From positions 847,501 to 902,500 of the forward strand of contig JACVTC010000028.1 of assembly GCA_016946835.1 (NCBI GenBank): DNA of 55,000 nt, read 5' to 3'. Below the pieces are notes generated by a model. The model was not told where the DNA came from, made no database searches, and worked only from the letters and a program-made list of their open reading frames with translations. Position 1 is the stretch's first letter. Each line of letters begins with the position of its first letter. The position numbers and the translations under genes are program-made. Positions 34,673-48,811 of this stretch are shown here, one piece after another. The stretch comes from Neocallimastix lanati (nom. inval.) (lineage: Eukaryota; Neocallimastigomycota; Neocallimastigomycetes; Neocallimastigales; Neocallimastigaceae).

Positions 34673-35085
34673 TTTTTTTTTTTTTAAATAGCAGCAAAAA
34701 TTACTTAATTTTTATTAATTTATAAGAAGATACATGTAAAATAAAATATTGATAATAAAAAAAATAAAAACTAAAAAAATACACTAAATTAATTTTATAC
34801 TAGAAACATTATATCATTATTTTTATATAAGTAAGACTTCTTAAAAGCACTATCGTACCTTAATAAAATAAATTTTTTTGACTCCATAATGAATTACATA
34901 ATTTATGAAATTATGGTCTCCACTGGTTGCGCCTAGCTCTACTGGCCTGTTATACTATATTTTCAACACGACGTTTTTGGTAGCAATGTTCAATTTGAAC
35001 CTATTGCCAAATGACTATTGCTTTCAAATAGCAATAGACATAATCGATTGAAGAAGAGCCACAGTAACCACCAAGAATGGAATAT
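34673..35085 (-). mobile_element. LINE family IV, 5'-truncated copy
   Basis: T-run at 34673-34686, then the complement of a tail containing TTTGCTGC like that at 39060-39076. An ORF end at 34880-35085 matches 38655-38870 in the opposite orientation (shared stretches around TTGGTGGTTACTGT and CTTCTTCAATCGATTAT). Stops break the reading frame. It adjoins an A-run at its 5' side, so target-duplication bases cannot be placed exactly. Confidence 0.65.
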
Positions 35086-35568
35086 ACAAAAAAAAAAAAA
35101 AAAAATTAAAATATTTAAAATATTTAAATACTTGAATATTAAAGTAAAACAAAAAAAAAATAATAATAATAATTTTTTGTTTCTTCCTTTACTGATAATT
35201 ATTTAAACATTAAATTAGTATAATTATTGAAATCAACAAGATAATTTTTTTTTTTTTATTGAATTATTAATCAGTAAAAAAAAAATAATAATAAAGAAAA
35301 CACTTTGATATTAATATTCATTTATTTACATTTATTACTTAAAAAATACAATTAGTTATTAATAATTCAATGTCAAAATATTTCTTATTCATTAAATTAA
35401 ATAATTATATTATATCAATATTAATAATAATATATTGGATTGTCAAAAAAAAATATTTTATAGCAAATATTATACATTGTTTCAAAATAGATTTCATTTT
35501 GATTTATTGTTAAATATATATATATATTTAGTCATATTAAATACTTACTAAATATTTTTATGTTTTTA

Positions 35569-35603
<35 letters not shown>

Positions 35604-35689
35604 ACGTTTATTAAACTCTCCATTATTTCATATAATAAATTAAATTTATTTTTTTTTTTTTTTTTTTTTTTTCCACATAAAGTATCAGA
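35086..35689. other. AT-rich region, no gene seen
   Basis: Homopolymer A and T runs (notably 35575-35600 and 35650-35672) and TA-rich DNA. Confidence 0.5.
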
Positions 35690-36610
35690 TTGTCTATTGA
35701 CAAGTAAAAATGAAAATAAATCAATTACGACCAAAAAGAACTACAAGAAAAATAACAAGGGAAGCCAAGCTAACTTGGTGTGCCAAGATAAAGAGGCTGA
35801 AGAAGAAGAATCTGAGAACTTTATAAAATTTAAGATGACTACCTGGAATACGAGTTTGAAGCAAACAACTTCACTACGGAAGAAAAGATAAAGTTAAAAA
35901 ACAATATAAATATCAAAGATAATAATTATATTTATGATTTTATCCAAAAATACAAATTATTATATTAATTAATGGATGAATAATTATCAAGAAAAATCTG
36001 CCATATCATTGACCTTGGATTCAGGAGAGTCGTATCACATGACTCGCAACCTAGAAAATTTGAAGGATATTAAGAAACATAAAGAAATATTAACCTTTGC
36101 AGATGGTGGGACTGTTGAGTCTGAATTACTGAAACATATATAGGTTATATTAATGAATATAAAATAATATTAAGAGATATCCAATATATACCAACATTTA
36201 AAAGATATTTATTATCAATCCACCATCTCACTGAAAAACACTTTAAAATATTATTCCACAAGCATAACAATAAAAGTGGAAACAAAGTTTGCTCTGTTTC
36301 TTCAAATGATACAAAAACAAGCAAAGTCTGGTCTTTTAACAAAATAAACTTTAAAATATATTTATAATAATATTTTATTCAATTAAAACACCATATGATG
36401 AAAAGGACCTCAAATTTTGGCATAAAAGATTGGGATACTCTAATATAGAAATTGTAAATGACAAGTTACCTTCTTTTAAGTTGAACAAGAAGTACAATGT
36501 ATATTGAGAAGACAAGATTAAGAACCTCATGTATTATAGCTCAAATAATACGACAAGTGAACCCTTTGAAATTATTCATATGGATATGTCTTAACTTCAG
36601 AACCTTCTAT
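35690..36610 (+). pseudogene. Ty1/copia gag-protease remnant
   Basis: Plus strand. A short Lys/Asn/Glu-rich gag-like segment (35697-35891) is followed by LTLDSGESYHMTRNLENL at about 36010-36065, where the protease Asp-Ser-Gly is retained, and FADGGTVESE near 36098-36130. The pre-integrase region after it is broken by stops (LKFWHKRLGYSN-like near 36410-36445). It is related to the copia remnant at 29580-31000 but more intact at the protease site. Confidence 0.65.
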
Positions 36611-37773
36611 TTAATTAAAAAAAAAAAATACCAAAATGAATCTATATAATTAATCATTAATTATATTTGTATACTTTCTTTTTTCCAAATAAATACGAAT
36701 TTTTTTTTTTTTTTCTGTCTTTAATTGATCTTCGCATAAATTTTTACCATATTCAATAATCGTATTAATTATAAAAGTAGTATCATCAATTACTTTAATT
36801 TCATTAGAAAAAAATGCATATTTGTTTGATATTTTCTTTCCATTTATTTTTATATATTTCCTGTAAAACATTTTTATTTCTTGTTCTTTTAATTTATGAT
36901 ATTAAATTCCTTGTTTAATTTAAATGATTTCATTTTTTAAAATGCTTAAGTTAGCATGGTTTATATTGTTTCTTTATGACTGTTCTCTTTGTTTTTTCAA
37001 TTTCTATTAAATATGTTTTTGATAAAGTCTTATATCTTTTATAGGATCTATCTCTTAATCATATATATTATCCTTAATTTTTTTTTTACATATTGTAGTG
37101 TTTTTAAGTTCTATTTTTATGAATCTTAATCTTTTTAATATAAATTTAATTCCTTCAATATAACTTTGGATTATAATAATTACATAAAATTCTTTAATTT
37201 ACTTCATATCCTTCAACTTACTCTTTTTTGAATTTTACAATAGAGATAGAGTTAACCAATCTTTATATCTATATATATATATATAGATAGATATTTTTTT
37301 TTTTTTATTTTTTTTTATCTTTAAGTTGTAGTGGAATATTATTTCTTTTTCTATTTTATGTATATGTAATTATTCGTATTTTTTAATATCATTTTTCCTA
37401 AGTTTAAAAATTCTACTAATGATGTCTTTAGCAAAAGCAACATTATTGAAATATCAAGAAAGAATTTAAGTTAACTATGACTATCGTTACTTCTGCACTT
37501 TAAATGTTGATAATTAATTAGTTCAAAGTTTAAAATTTTATTAATAATCTTGGTGATTATAAAAGAAAGTTTTACGACTTTATCTTTTTAAACTAGGAAC
37601 TACTTTAGATGTACTATCATCCTATTATAGTTAATTCAGTATAACCAAGGCACTATAATCAAATAAAATAAATATTTTTTTTTATCAAATATTAATTAAT
37701 AATATTAAAAATACTTCATAAAAATATATTTTATTAAAATTATAATATTTTAATATTTTTATATATATTTATT
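36611..37773. other. Unidentified sequence with one 73-codon minus-strand ORF
   Basis: 36650-36871 (minus) is open for 73 residues, with NGKKISNKYAFFSNEIKVID and a Lys-rich C-terminus. It has no recognised family and may be retroelement debris. The rest to 37773 is moderately AT-rich with possible decayed coding sequence at 37390-37640 and no intact frame. Confidence 0.3.
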
Positions 37774-37786
37774 TAATAAAAATATA
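37774..37786. repeat. Target-site duplication TAATAAAAATATA of the family IV LINE (left)
   Basis: The same 13 bp are found at 39100-39112, directly after the element's poly(A) tail. Confidence 0.75.
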
Positions 37787-37879
37787 CTTTGTTATGAATA
37801 TCCTGATCTTTCATATGGTTTCTATTGGCTATTGAGAGCACAAAGTGGATATAGATTAGACGCTAGAATTGTTAAAGCT

Positions 37880-38213
37880 TATTCATGAATTTTATATAAA
37901 AATAAATAAATAAAAGATTAAAGTTCGCAATAATTGAGAATCCCGGGAGAGTTTAGTGGACACCACACTATCTATTTTAAAGATGTTACTTCTAGGTTTT
38001 ATTTCTTTTTTATTTGTTAGGAAGAGTAAAATTCACGCATAGTACAACTTGCCGAAATACATCGTATTTTCGAGCTTTTTTATTTTTTAAATTTTTTTAT
38101 TTTTAATTTCAAATGTACTTTTCTGTACTTTTCACCTACATGTATTTTTTAAAATAAAATTAATAAAGTTATGGAAGTGTATTCTCTTCCCTGTCTAAAT
38201 AAAAAAAAAAAAA
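37880..38213 (+). mobile_element. Chimeric LINE insertion (family III tail joined to family I 3' end, copy G)
   Basis: Flanked by AATTGTTAAAGCT (37867-37879) and AATTGCTAAAGCT (38214-38226), a 13-bp duplication with one mismatch. The first ~58 bp (37880-37937) match the family III tail (TATTCATG ... AAAGTTCGCAATAATTGAG). From 37938 (GAATCC) the sequence is the 3' end of family I, with the ORF end, the normal TAG after the Ala codon, UTR, CTTCCCTGTCTAAA and poly(A). Confidence 0.7.
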
Positions 38214-38742
38214 AATTGCTAAAGCTGCAAAAATAATAGATCAAATGTGTCCTAATTTTTGTCCCTGTTGTAAAAGTAATAAACAATGGATAAGGCATTG
38301 GTTAATTGATTGTCCATTTTTCAATCATATTCGTAGTAAAGTTAATGATAAAATTTTATTTTTATATAATGCTTTTAACCATGGCAACCTAACAAATGAT
38401 ATTGTTAATAGTAATAATGATAATAGCAACAGTAATAATAGTAATAATAATAATAGTAATAGTAATAATAGTCATAATAATATTAGTAATAGTATTATTA
38501 GTAATATTAGTAATTATATTGAAAATAATGTGTATGTTGATTCTAGTGTGTGTGAAAAAGTGTTTAATTTCCTTTTTGGAGGCAGAAGTATTAATAACAG
38601 TACAAGGGAATGGAAGGATCTATTTAAGTGCCAGATGAAATCAGGTGCTTATTCTGATACTCCATTCTTGGTGGTTACTGTAGCTCTTCTTCAATCGATT
38701 ATACCTATTGCTATTTGGTCAGCAATGGTCTTTGTTCAATAG
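38214..38742 (+). pseudogene. LINE family IV ORF2 C-terminus with Asn-rich insertion
   Basis: Open from 38214 to a TAG at 38740-38742. It begins with IAKAAKIIDQMCP and a zinc-finger region CPCCKSNKQWIRHWLIDC (Cys-x2-Cys-x8-His-x4-Cys) at about 38260-38315. A run of AAT/AGT codons (Asn/Ser, 38396-38510) follows, then FLFGGRS and TPFLVVTVALLQSIIPIAIW. The Asn-rich stretch is absent from the other LINE lineages. After a TAG the same frame goes on with RTTTTKSVNAEEILRQASR to 38851. Related copies (24230-24420, 34880-35085) retain that part, so the TAG may be a later mutation. Confidence 0.7.
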
Positions 38743-39099
38743 GTTCAAATCGAATCGTACTACTACTACCAAGAGCGTCAATGCTGAAGAAATATTAAGA
38801 CAGGCCAGCAGGGTTAGCACAACCAATGAAGATCATAATTTTGTATCTTAAAATTATGATTAACATTGTGAAGTCAAAATTAATTATTATGCTACAGTAT
38901 AATAATGCCCTTGTGAAGTCTTACAGATATTAATTAAATGAAACTAAAATATATTATACCATTATTTTATTTTATTTTGTGTTTTTTTTTGTTTATTTTT
39001 TATCTTTTTTTTCTTTTTATTACATGTATTTTATCATATATTTAATTAATAAAGATGAAATAAGTTTGCTGCCGTTAAAAAAAACAAAAAAAAAAAAAA

Positions 39100-39551
39100 T
39101 AATAAAAATATAAAAACTACTTATATATATGATCATTGACCAATAAAAGAAGCCGAAAAATTTTATAATTTAAATCTAATAATATAACAATTAAAATTAT
39201 TACTTTTCTATAGTATCAACAAATAAATTTTAATTTTAATTAAAATTACTGAAATTAAAAAAATAAAGTCAAATTTTAAAAAAATGATCATAGCATAACT
39301 GCTATGATTATTTTTAATTATCATTATATATATATAATAAACATAATGAAATTATAATATGTATCAGTATTCTTCTTTTTATAGATTCTAATATAATATT
39401 ACAATATAAATTATACCTTTAGTGTAATTAAAAATAATTATCTTGATATACACTACATACAATATAATTATAACTAATTGAAAAAAAATAATTTATAATT
39501 TTTCTACTAAAACATAAATCAGTTTTTAAATTAACTAAAAATACTTGGTCT

Positions 39552-39582
<31 letters not shown>

Positions 39583-40141
39583 TACTCGTACAAAGTCATT
39601 TCATCTAATCTTAATATTTAATATATTTTTTATTTAATATTCTAAATTTTTGTATTTATACTATAGATACAAAAATTTAGAATATTAAATAAAAAATATA
39701 TTAATGAAATAATCCATTTACCATGATATAAAAGAATTAATAATAATTAAAAAATAAATAAATTCATATTTTAAATTGAAATTAACTTGGATTAATTTTT
39801 TTTTATAATTTCTCTTTATAAATAATTAATAAAACTCTCTAGTTATGAGTATTAGAATATTTATTTTTTATTTATATTCATTTAAAATTTCAGACATTAG
39901 GTAAATGAAAATTCAGTAGCATTATTAATAAATAATGCTATTGAATTTATATTTAATAAAATAAAGTTTAAACTTTATTTTATTAATAATTTTTAACTCT
40001 AACCTTTGTAATTATAATGAACTAATTTATATTATTTGGCCCATATTGAGCCAGTACTTTAAATTATCATAAAAAAAAAAACCACATAGAAATTTAGGAA
40101 AAAATATTAAATGAAATATAAAATAAAATAATAATAATAAT

Positions 40142-40190
<49 letters not shown>

Positions 40191-40426
40191 TTAATTTCAA
40201 TAATAACTGATACCATTATTTTAATTTAATTATAAAATATTTAAAATTTTAAATATTTTTTATATGTATTTGATATAATAATATATTTTTTATATTAAAA
40301 AGTTATAAAATCTTGTTAGTTTATTATTTCATAAAGCTAACTTATGTAATTAAAGTTTTTAGTAATACAAATCCATAATATATATATATTTTTTTCATTG
40401 CTTAAATAAATAAGTTACAAATCACA
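39100..40426. other. SMC4 upstream region with a cluster of inverted repeats
   Basis: AT-rich. Palindromic structures: 39286-39309 (arms ATCATAGCA), 39618-39704 (38-bp perfect arms, 11-nt loop), 39912-39945 (15-bp arms, one mismatch) and 39953-39986 (perfect 34-bp palindrome centred on GTTTAAAC). A 40-nt A-run lies near 40147-40181. The SMC4 promoter should be near the right end. Confidence 0.7.
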
Positions 40427-41334
40427 ATGGATATTGATGAAGAAAATAATGAAATTAATAAGGAAAATCAATCTGATACTGTTAATAAAAATCAAAATTT
40501 AAATAAGAATATCGAAAGTAGTCAAAAAGACATAGTAAATGAATCGCAATTAACTCAATCACCAAATTCAGGATTACAGAGTACATCCTTAAATTCCGAT
40601 GATGTAGAAAATGAAATTAACGAGGAAGAAAAACCAACCCCAAGACTTGTAATGACGAAGATGGTTTTAATTAATTTCAAGTCTTATTGTGGTAAAATTG
40701 AAATTGGTCCATTTCATAAGGTATTCTTTTTTTTTTTTTTATTTTTTTTTAATTTTATTTTAATGTATATATAAATTTATATATATTTTAATAAATAGAT
40801 ATTTAATATAATAATTACTGAATATAAAAAAAATAAAAAGAAACAAAAAGAAATTATTAGTAATTGGATTAAATTTTAAATTAAAATATTTAAAACCTTT
40901 AATGATGTTTTTTTTATCAAATAAAATTTCTCGATAATAATATAGTAATATAAATTAATAATGGAATTAATTTTATTAATTTTTTTAAATATATATAATA
41001 TATACATTTATTAATAATAATAATAATATAATAATAATATTTATTTATTAAAAGTCTTTTTCATCTATTGTTGGTCCAAATGGATCAGGGAAATCAAATG
41101 TAATTGATGCATTATTATTTGTATTTGGTTATCGTGCAAAAAAAATGAGGCAGGGAAAGCTTTCAGAATTAATTCATAATTCTGGTGGAAATAATAAATT
41201 TGAATTTTGTTCAGTTGAGGTTTACTTCCATGAAATTATTGAAGAAAAGGTTAAAAATAATTAAATAATATATTAATTTATAATTGTTACAATAAAATTT
41301 ATTTAATTAAAATTTCCTTTTTTATTTTAATATT

Positions 41335-41375
<41 letters not shown>

Positions 41376-42700
41376 TTTTTTTATTTTTATTTTATAATTA
41401 ATTAAATTATATTTTTAACTTATGATATCATTTAAAATTTCATTTTTAAAATTGAAAACATAATTTTCATTTTCCATTTGTTATTTTTAATTTTTAAAAA
41501 TTTAATTTAATTATTTTTATAATAAAAATATTTTTAACTTCAAAATATTATTAAAAAGCAAAGCGATAAATATGAAGTTGTACCAAATTCAGAATTATGC
41601 ATTGCAAGAACTGCATATCAAAATAATTCAAATAAATATTACATAAATAATAAAGTTAGTAGTTATACGGAGGTTACATCATTGCTTAAAAAAAGAGGTG
41701 TAGATTTGGAACACAAACGTTTTCTTATTCTTCAAGTATGTAAATAAATATCTTAAATATTGAAATAAGTATAAATATTTTTTGGAATATTATTATTAAT
41801 AATTATTTTTGTTTTTTTTATATTAATATTTATGGATAAATATTTAAAGGGTGAAGTTGAATCAATTGCTCAAATGAAACCAAAGGCTTCTAATGAACAC
41901 GAAGATGGTTTGTTAGAATATCTAGAGGATATTATAGGAACATCAACATATAAAAATCAAATTCAAAAAGCTGAAGCAGATTTGGAAAGTATGGGTACAG
42001 AACGTACAGAACGCCTAAATAGATTAAAAATCGTTGAAAAAGAAAAAGAAGCTTTAGAAGTATGTTTTGAAAATTAAAATATAATTCAACAATTAAAATA
42101 ATTTATTTAAATTATAAATTAAAAATATATAAATAATTTAATATAATTATCTAATTAATAGTCCAAAAAAAATGAAGCAGAATCATATATTAAATCTGAA
42201 AATGAATTAACAAGAACAAAAAATATTTTATACCAATATAATATAAATAGTTCCTCAAAAGAAATAACAAAAACAGCAGAATTAATTGTAATTATTATTA
42301 ATAATAATATTATTATTAAATCTATTTTATCTATAAATATAATATTTTATATAATATAAGAAGTAATAAAATAATTAGAAAAGTAATTATTTATTCTTTC
42401 TTAAAAAATAAATTATATAATTTACTGGAAAAGGCTGAATCAAGTGCTAAGTTAGATGAGCAAAAAGCAAAATATAACGATATTCAAAAACAAGTCGAAG
42501 AATTATCATCTGTTATTAAAGAAAGTGAAAATGAATTTAATGTAATTATTAAATATAAATATTGTCATTTTAAACTTTAATTTTATTTGAAATAAACAAA
42601 TATGTATAAATATATATATATATTAGTCATATTAATTTATATAATATTATTTTATTTATTATTAAATGAAAATAAAAATAAAATAATAATAATAATTAAA

Positions 42701-42749
<49 letters not shown>

Positions 42750-43740
42750 TTTTTGAATATAAAAGCAAATTAATGTACAATGTGAAAAAAAGATAAAAAA
42801 GCGTGAAAGTCTTGAAAGTGAAGATATTGAATTACAGGAAAAAAATAAACATTTAAATTCAAAAATAAAAAAGTTAAAAAAATTATCTAGAGATGAAAAA
42901 AAGAAAATTAAAGAATATGAGAGTAATATTCATAATTCTAAAGATAAAATTAAAAATTTAAAAGAAGATATTGAAGTATTATCGAAAAATTTAGTAGAAG
43001 AAGAAAAGAAATTAGATCAAATTCGTGATAGCTTAAAAGAAAAAACAGCAGAATTTCAAGTTCAAATTCAAAAAAGACAGAAGGAATTAGCTCCATGGCT
43101 TGAAAAAATTAATAGTAAGCAAAGTACTATTGATTTAAAAAAATCAGAATATAATATTTTAAGAGATAAAGCTGATAAGGTAGAACAGTCTATTGCTTCA
43201 GCACAGAAAACTCTTGGTGAATTAAAGTTTTCATTAGATGAAAAGGTTAATATAAATTATTATTAATTTTAATATTTGTAATAGTTAATTCTAAATCAGA
43301 AAAATAATAGTAATGATAAAAATATAACAAATTTATTACTTAAATATATATTATTATTATTATTATTATTATTTTTTTTTTTTTTTGGAATTAATGAAAT
43401 TAATAATAATTTACATGATATATAATGAAATATAGAAATCATATAAGAAAAAAGCAAATAAAAAGAAAAAAGATGTTGAAACAAAAATATCAAAACTTGA
43501 AGAAGAATTGAAATCGACTTCTGAAGAAGAAAAAGAATTAAAGAAAGTATTTACAGAAACTAAGTCTAAATATGAAGAAGCAAAAATGTCATTACAGGCA
43601 TTTAAATCAAATAATAAAGTTTTGAGTTTTCTAATGGATCAACAAGATAAAGGTGCCATTTCTGGTATTTATGTAAGTTTAAAACAATTTTTGATTTATA
43701 CATATTAAAATTAATATTAATTATCCATATATATATTGAT

Positions 43741-43792
<52 letters not shown>

Positions 43793-46700
43793 TTTATTTT
43801 ATTTTATTTTATTTTATTTTATTTTATTTTATTTTATTTATTTATTTATTTTTTTGTTTGTTTTGATTTAATATTTTTATTAATATTATAAATATATTAT
43901 TATTATTATTTAATTAATAAATATATTATAGGGAAGACTAGGTAATCTTGGTATTATTGATGATAAATATGATGTTGCTATTTCAACAGCTTGTAGAGCG
44001 TTAAATCATATTGTTGTTGATACTGTTAGTACAGGTCAACAATGTCTTGATTTATTAAGAACATATAATGTTGGTAGAGCAGTAATTTTTGCTTTAGATA
44101 AAATACCAAGATATGATATTAATAAAATTCCTACTCCAGAAAATGCTCCACGTCTTTTTGATTTAGTTCATTGTGATCCAAAATTTTCAAATGTATTTTA
44201 TCATGCATTGAGAGATACTTTGGTTGCTGATAATATGAAGCAAGCTAATCGTCTTTCGTTTGGTAAAAAAAGATGGAGAGTAGTAACATTAGATGGTAAA
44301 GTAGTTGATATTAATGGTTCAATGTCTGGTGGTGGTACTCGTGTAGAAAGAGGTGGTATGTCTTCAAAATTTGTTAATACTGGTTATAAATCATCTGATG
44401 TAGAAAAATTAGAAAAAGAAGCTAAAAATGCTGAGCGTGAGTATTATAATTTTAAGCATCAACAGTCCAATTGGGAAAGAGAATTAAATAGTCTAAAAGA
44501 AAGTTTACCAACCATTATATTTGATATTGAAAAAAATGATATGGGAATTAAATCTATTGAAAAACAAATTCCAGATGTGAAGAATCAACTTAATAACTTA
44601 CAGTAAGTTTATGATTATGAGTATTATCATATATAAATATATTTATTTTTTTATTTTTATTTCTATTTTTTTATTTTTATTTTTAATTTATTTATTTTTA
44701 TTTTTATTTTTTTTCAAACTATAATATTTGTATTTGAATTATAATTTAAATAATATATATATATATATTTACAATCTAATATTAAATAAATTATGTTATA
44801 ATAATATTAAATTATTAATATAAATATAGAGAAACAAATAAATTAACAGATAAAGAAGTTGAACATATGAAAGAACTTTCAATTGATATTGATAAATTAA
44901 ATGAAGAATTAGAAGAATTACAGGAATCAGCTTCAAAAATTGAAGATAAGATTAAAAAATTACAAAATAAAATTTTAGAAGCTGGGGGTGATCAATTTAG
45001 AAATCAAAAAGAAGCTGTTGATAGAATTAATGATCAAATTGAAGAGAATAACTCTGAATTAACAAAGAGTGAAGTTTTAATACGTACAAGTGAAACCGGT
45101 TTAGAAAAATCAAATAATTTATTAAAAAAGAATGATATAGAATTAGACGAAGCACAAAAAAATATAAAAGAATTAGATGAACGTATTAAATCTAATTCAG
45201 AAGAATTGAAAAATATTCAAGATGAATGTTCTCAATTACAAAATGTAAACTTTATTTTTTTTTTATTTTTTAATTTTATTTTATATTATTTAAATTATTG
45301 TTATATATATATATATATGTATTTATTTATATCATAATTATTATTACTGTTATTTAATTAATTTATTTATTTAATTTAATTTTTTTTTTTTTTTAAATGA
45401 TATTTATTATGCTTATTTATTAAATTTCATTTAATTATTATTTCATATTAAATTATTTATTATAATTTAACAGGAAGCAAGCGCTAAGAAAAAAGTTTAT
45501 GAACAACATAAAAAGGAACAAGCAAAATTATTAACTGCTATCGATCAATATAGATCTGGAGAAGTAATTAATTAATTGAAATATTATTATTATTATTATA
45601 ATTATTATTTTTATTTTAATAAAAGTATCATATTTACATAATTTTTTTAATACATTATTTATGTAGATTGAATTACAAGCAAAAATTGATGATTATCAAG
45701 TTACTTTAGAAAAATATAAAAGTATGAAGAAATATTGGCAAAAAGAAATTTCTAAATTGGTTATTCAAGACACTGGGTAAATATTATTTTATGCTTGATT
45801 GTATTATTAATTAATATTTTATAATATCTAATTTTTGTAATTTAATATCTAATAAATAAATTTATATTATTTTATTTATATAAAATATAAAAAAAAAAAA
45901 TTAAATGAATTTAATAATTAAATAGTTTGAGTGATTTCCACGAAGAGCCATTAAAACAATATTCATTAGATGAATTGTCTACTTATCATGTTAATGATTT
46001 AAAGGCTAAAATTTCAACTATGGAAGGTTAATATATATATATATATATATATTATTATTATTATTATTATCATTATTATGATTTTATTTTCATTATTATT
46101 TAATATTATAATAATTAATGTTTTTTTTTTTTTTTTATTATAAAGATAAATTAAGTAAACAAAAACCAAATCTTGGTGTTCTGGCAGAATATCGTCAAAG
46201 AGAAAATGAATGGAAAGAACGTGTTAGTGAATTAGAAAATACTACTAATAAACAAAATGAAGCAAGAGCCTCCTATGATGAGTTAAAAAAAAGACGTTTA
46301 GATGAATTTATGAAAGGATTTACTACTATATCACAAAAATTAAAAGAAATGTATCAAGTAAAGTATCAATTAATAAATCATCATATTTATTAACATATTT
46401 ATTATTTATTATTTATTATTTATTATTTATTATTTATTATTCATTATTTATTATTTATTATTTATTATTTATTATTTATTATTTATTATTTATAATTTAT
46501 TATTTATATATATTATTATTATTATTATTTTATTATTATTTTTTTTTTTTTGATAAATTTTAATTTTAATATATTATTACTTTTAATAAAAATTAAATTA
46601 TTTATACTATATATTAAAATAGATGATTACTTTAGGTGGTAATGCGGAATTAGAATTAGTTGATAGTTTAGATCCATTCTCTGAAGGTATTATATTTAGT

Positions 46701-47327
46701 GTAATGCCTCCAAAAAAGAGTTGGAAAAATATTTCAAATTTGTCTGGTGGTGAGAAGACGTTAAGTTCATTAGCCTTAGTTTTTGCCCTTCATCACTATA
46801 AACCTACACCACTTTATATTATGGATGAAATTGATGCTGCTCTCGATTTTAGAAATGTTTCTATTGTAGCCAATTATATTAAAGATCGTACAAAGAATGC
46901 ACAATTTATTATTATCAGTTTAAGAAATAATATGTTTGAATTAGCTGATCGACTTATTGGTATTTATAAAACACACAATTGTACTAAAACAATTACTATT
47001 AATCCATCCACAATTTTACCACCTGCTGCCTTTTTAAGAAAGAAATCTCATTCTCTTGCTCGTCGGGCCTCAGGGCTGACAGCTACTGGTGATGAAAATG
47101 ATGAAAATCATTCACATCTACGTCTTACTGGTACTCCTCTTCGAATGAGTAGTTCAAGAGCTAGCCTAAGTTTAGGCCATCGGAATAGTCTTAACCTAAA
47201 TGCAACGCCAACCAAAGTGAAAGGGGTAAAGCATCGTGCTTCTGTAGATTCTATTGGTCTCTTACAAAATCAATCTCGTTATCGTCGATCAATTTCTCAA
47301 ACACCTAATACCTCTAAAGAAGATTAA
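40427..47327 (+). CDS. SMC4: Condensin subunit SMC4
   Basis: Fifteen exons: 40427-40720, 41055-41249, 41559-41735, 41850-42059, 42162-42287, 42434-42541, 42766-43245, 43436-43672, 43932-44602, 44830-45244, 45474-45563, 45667-45776, 45926-46026, 46146-46357, 46623-47327. All introns are GT-AG, 102-334 nt, and the join is in frame at 1376 residues. SMC4-type N-terminus (LINFKSYCGKIEIGPFHK), Walker A GPNGSGKS (105-112), FVFGYRAKKMR, EVESIAQMKPKA, LLEYLEDIIGT. Coiled coil (~250-590), hinge (~600-770, GRLGNLGIIDDKYDVAISTAC), second coil, ABC signature LSGGEK (1182-1187), Walker B LYIMDEIDAALD (about 1206-1217). With SMC2 it forms the condensin ATPase that loops and compacts mitotic chromosomes. 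The pattern FHK then GYRA identifies SMC4 rather than SMC1-3. After the ATPase head a Ser/Arg-rich tail of about 105 residues extends beyond the usual end of the family. Confidence 0.96.

Positions 47328-48811
<1,484 letters not shown>

Larger units (their letters stand above)
37787..39099 (+). mobile_element. LINE family IV, 5'-truncated, interrupted by another LINE insertion
   Basis: A plus-strand LINE whose ends are set by the 13-bp duplication TAATAAAAATATA. The left part 37787-37879 encodes SYGFYWLLRAQSGYRLDARI, corresponding to the LGFSWIIRLRCGYKYNTTI segment of family I. The ORF resumes at 38214. The 3' UTR runs from about 38860 to 39076 and an A-rich tail (broken by one C) from 39077 to 39099. 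The region 37880-38213 is a secondary insertion. Confidence 0.8.

Noticed and set aside
42602-42796. 64-codon open frame in SMC4 intron 6/exon 7
   Set aside because: Mostly intron with TA and T repeats; the true exon 7 frame differs and starts at 42766.
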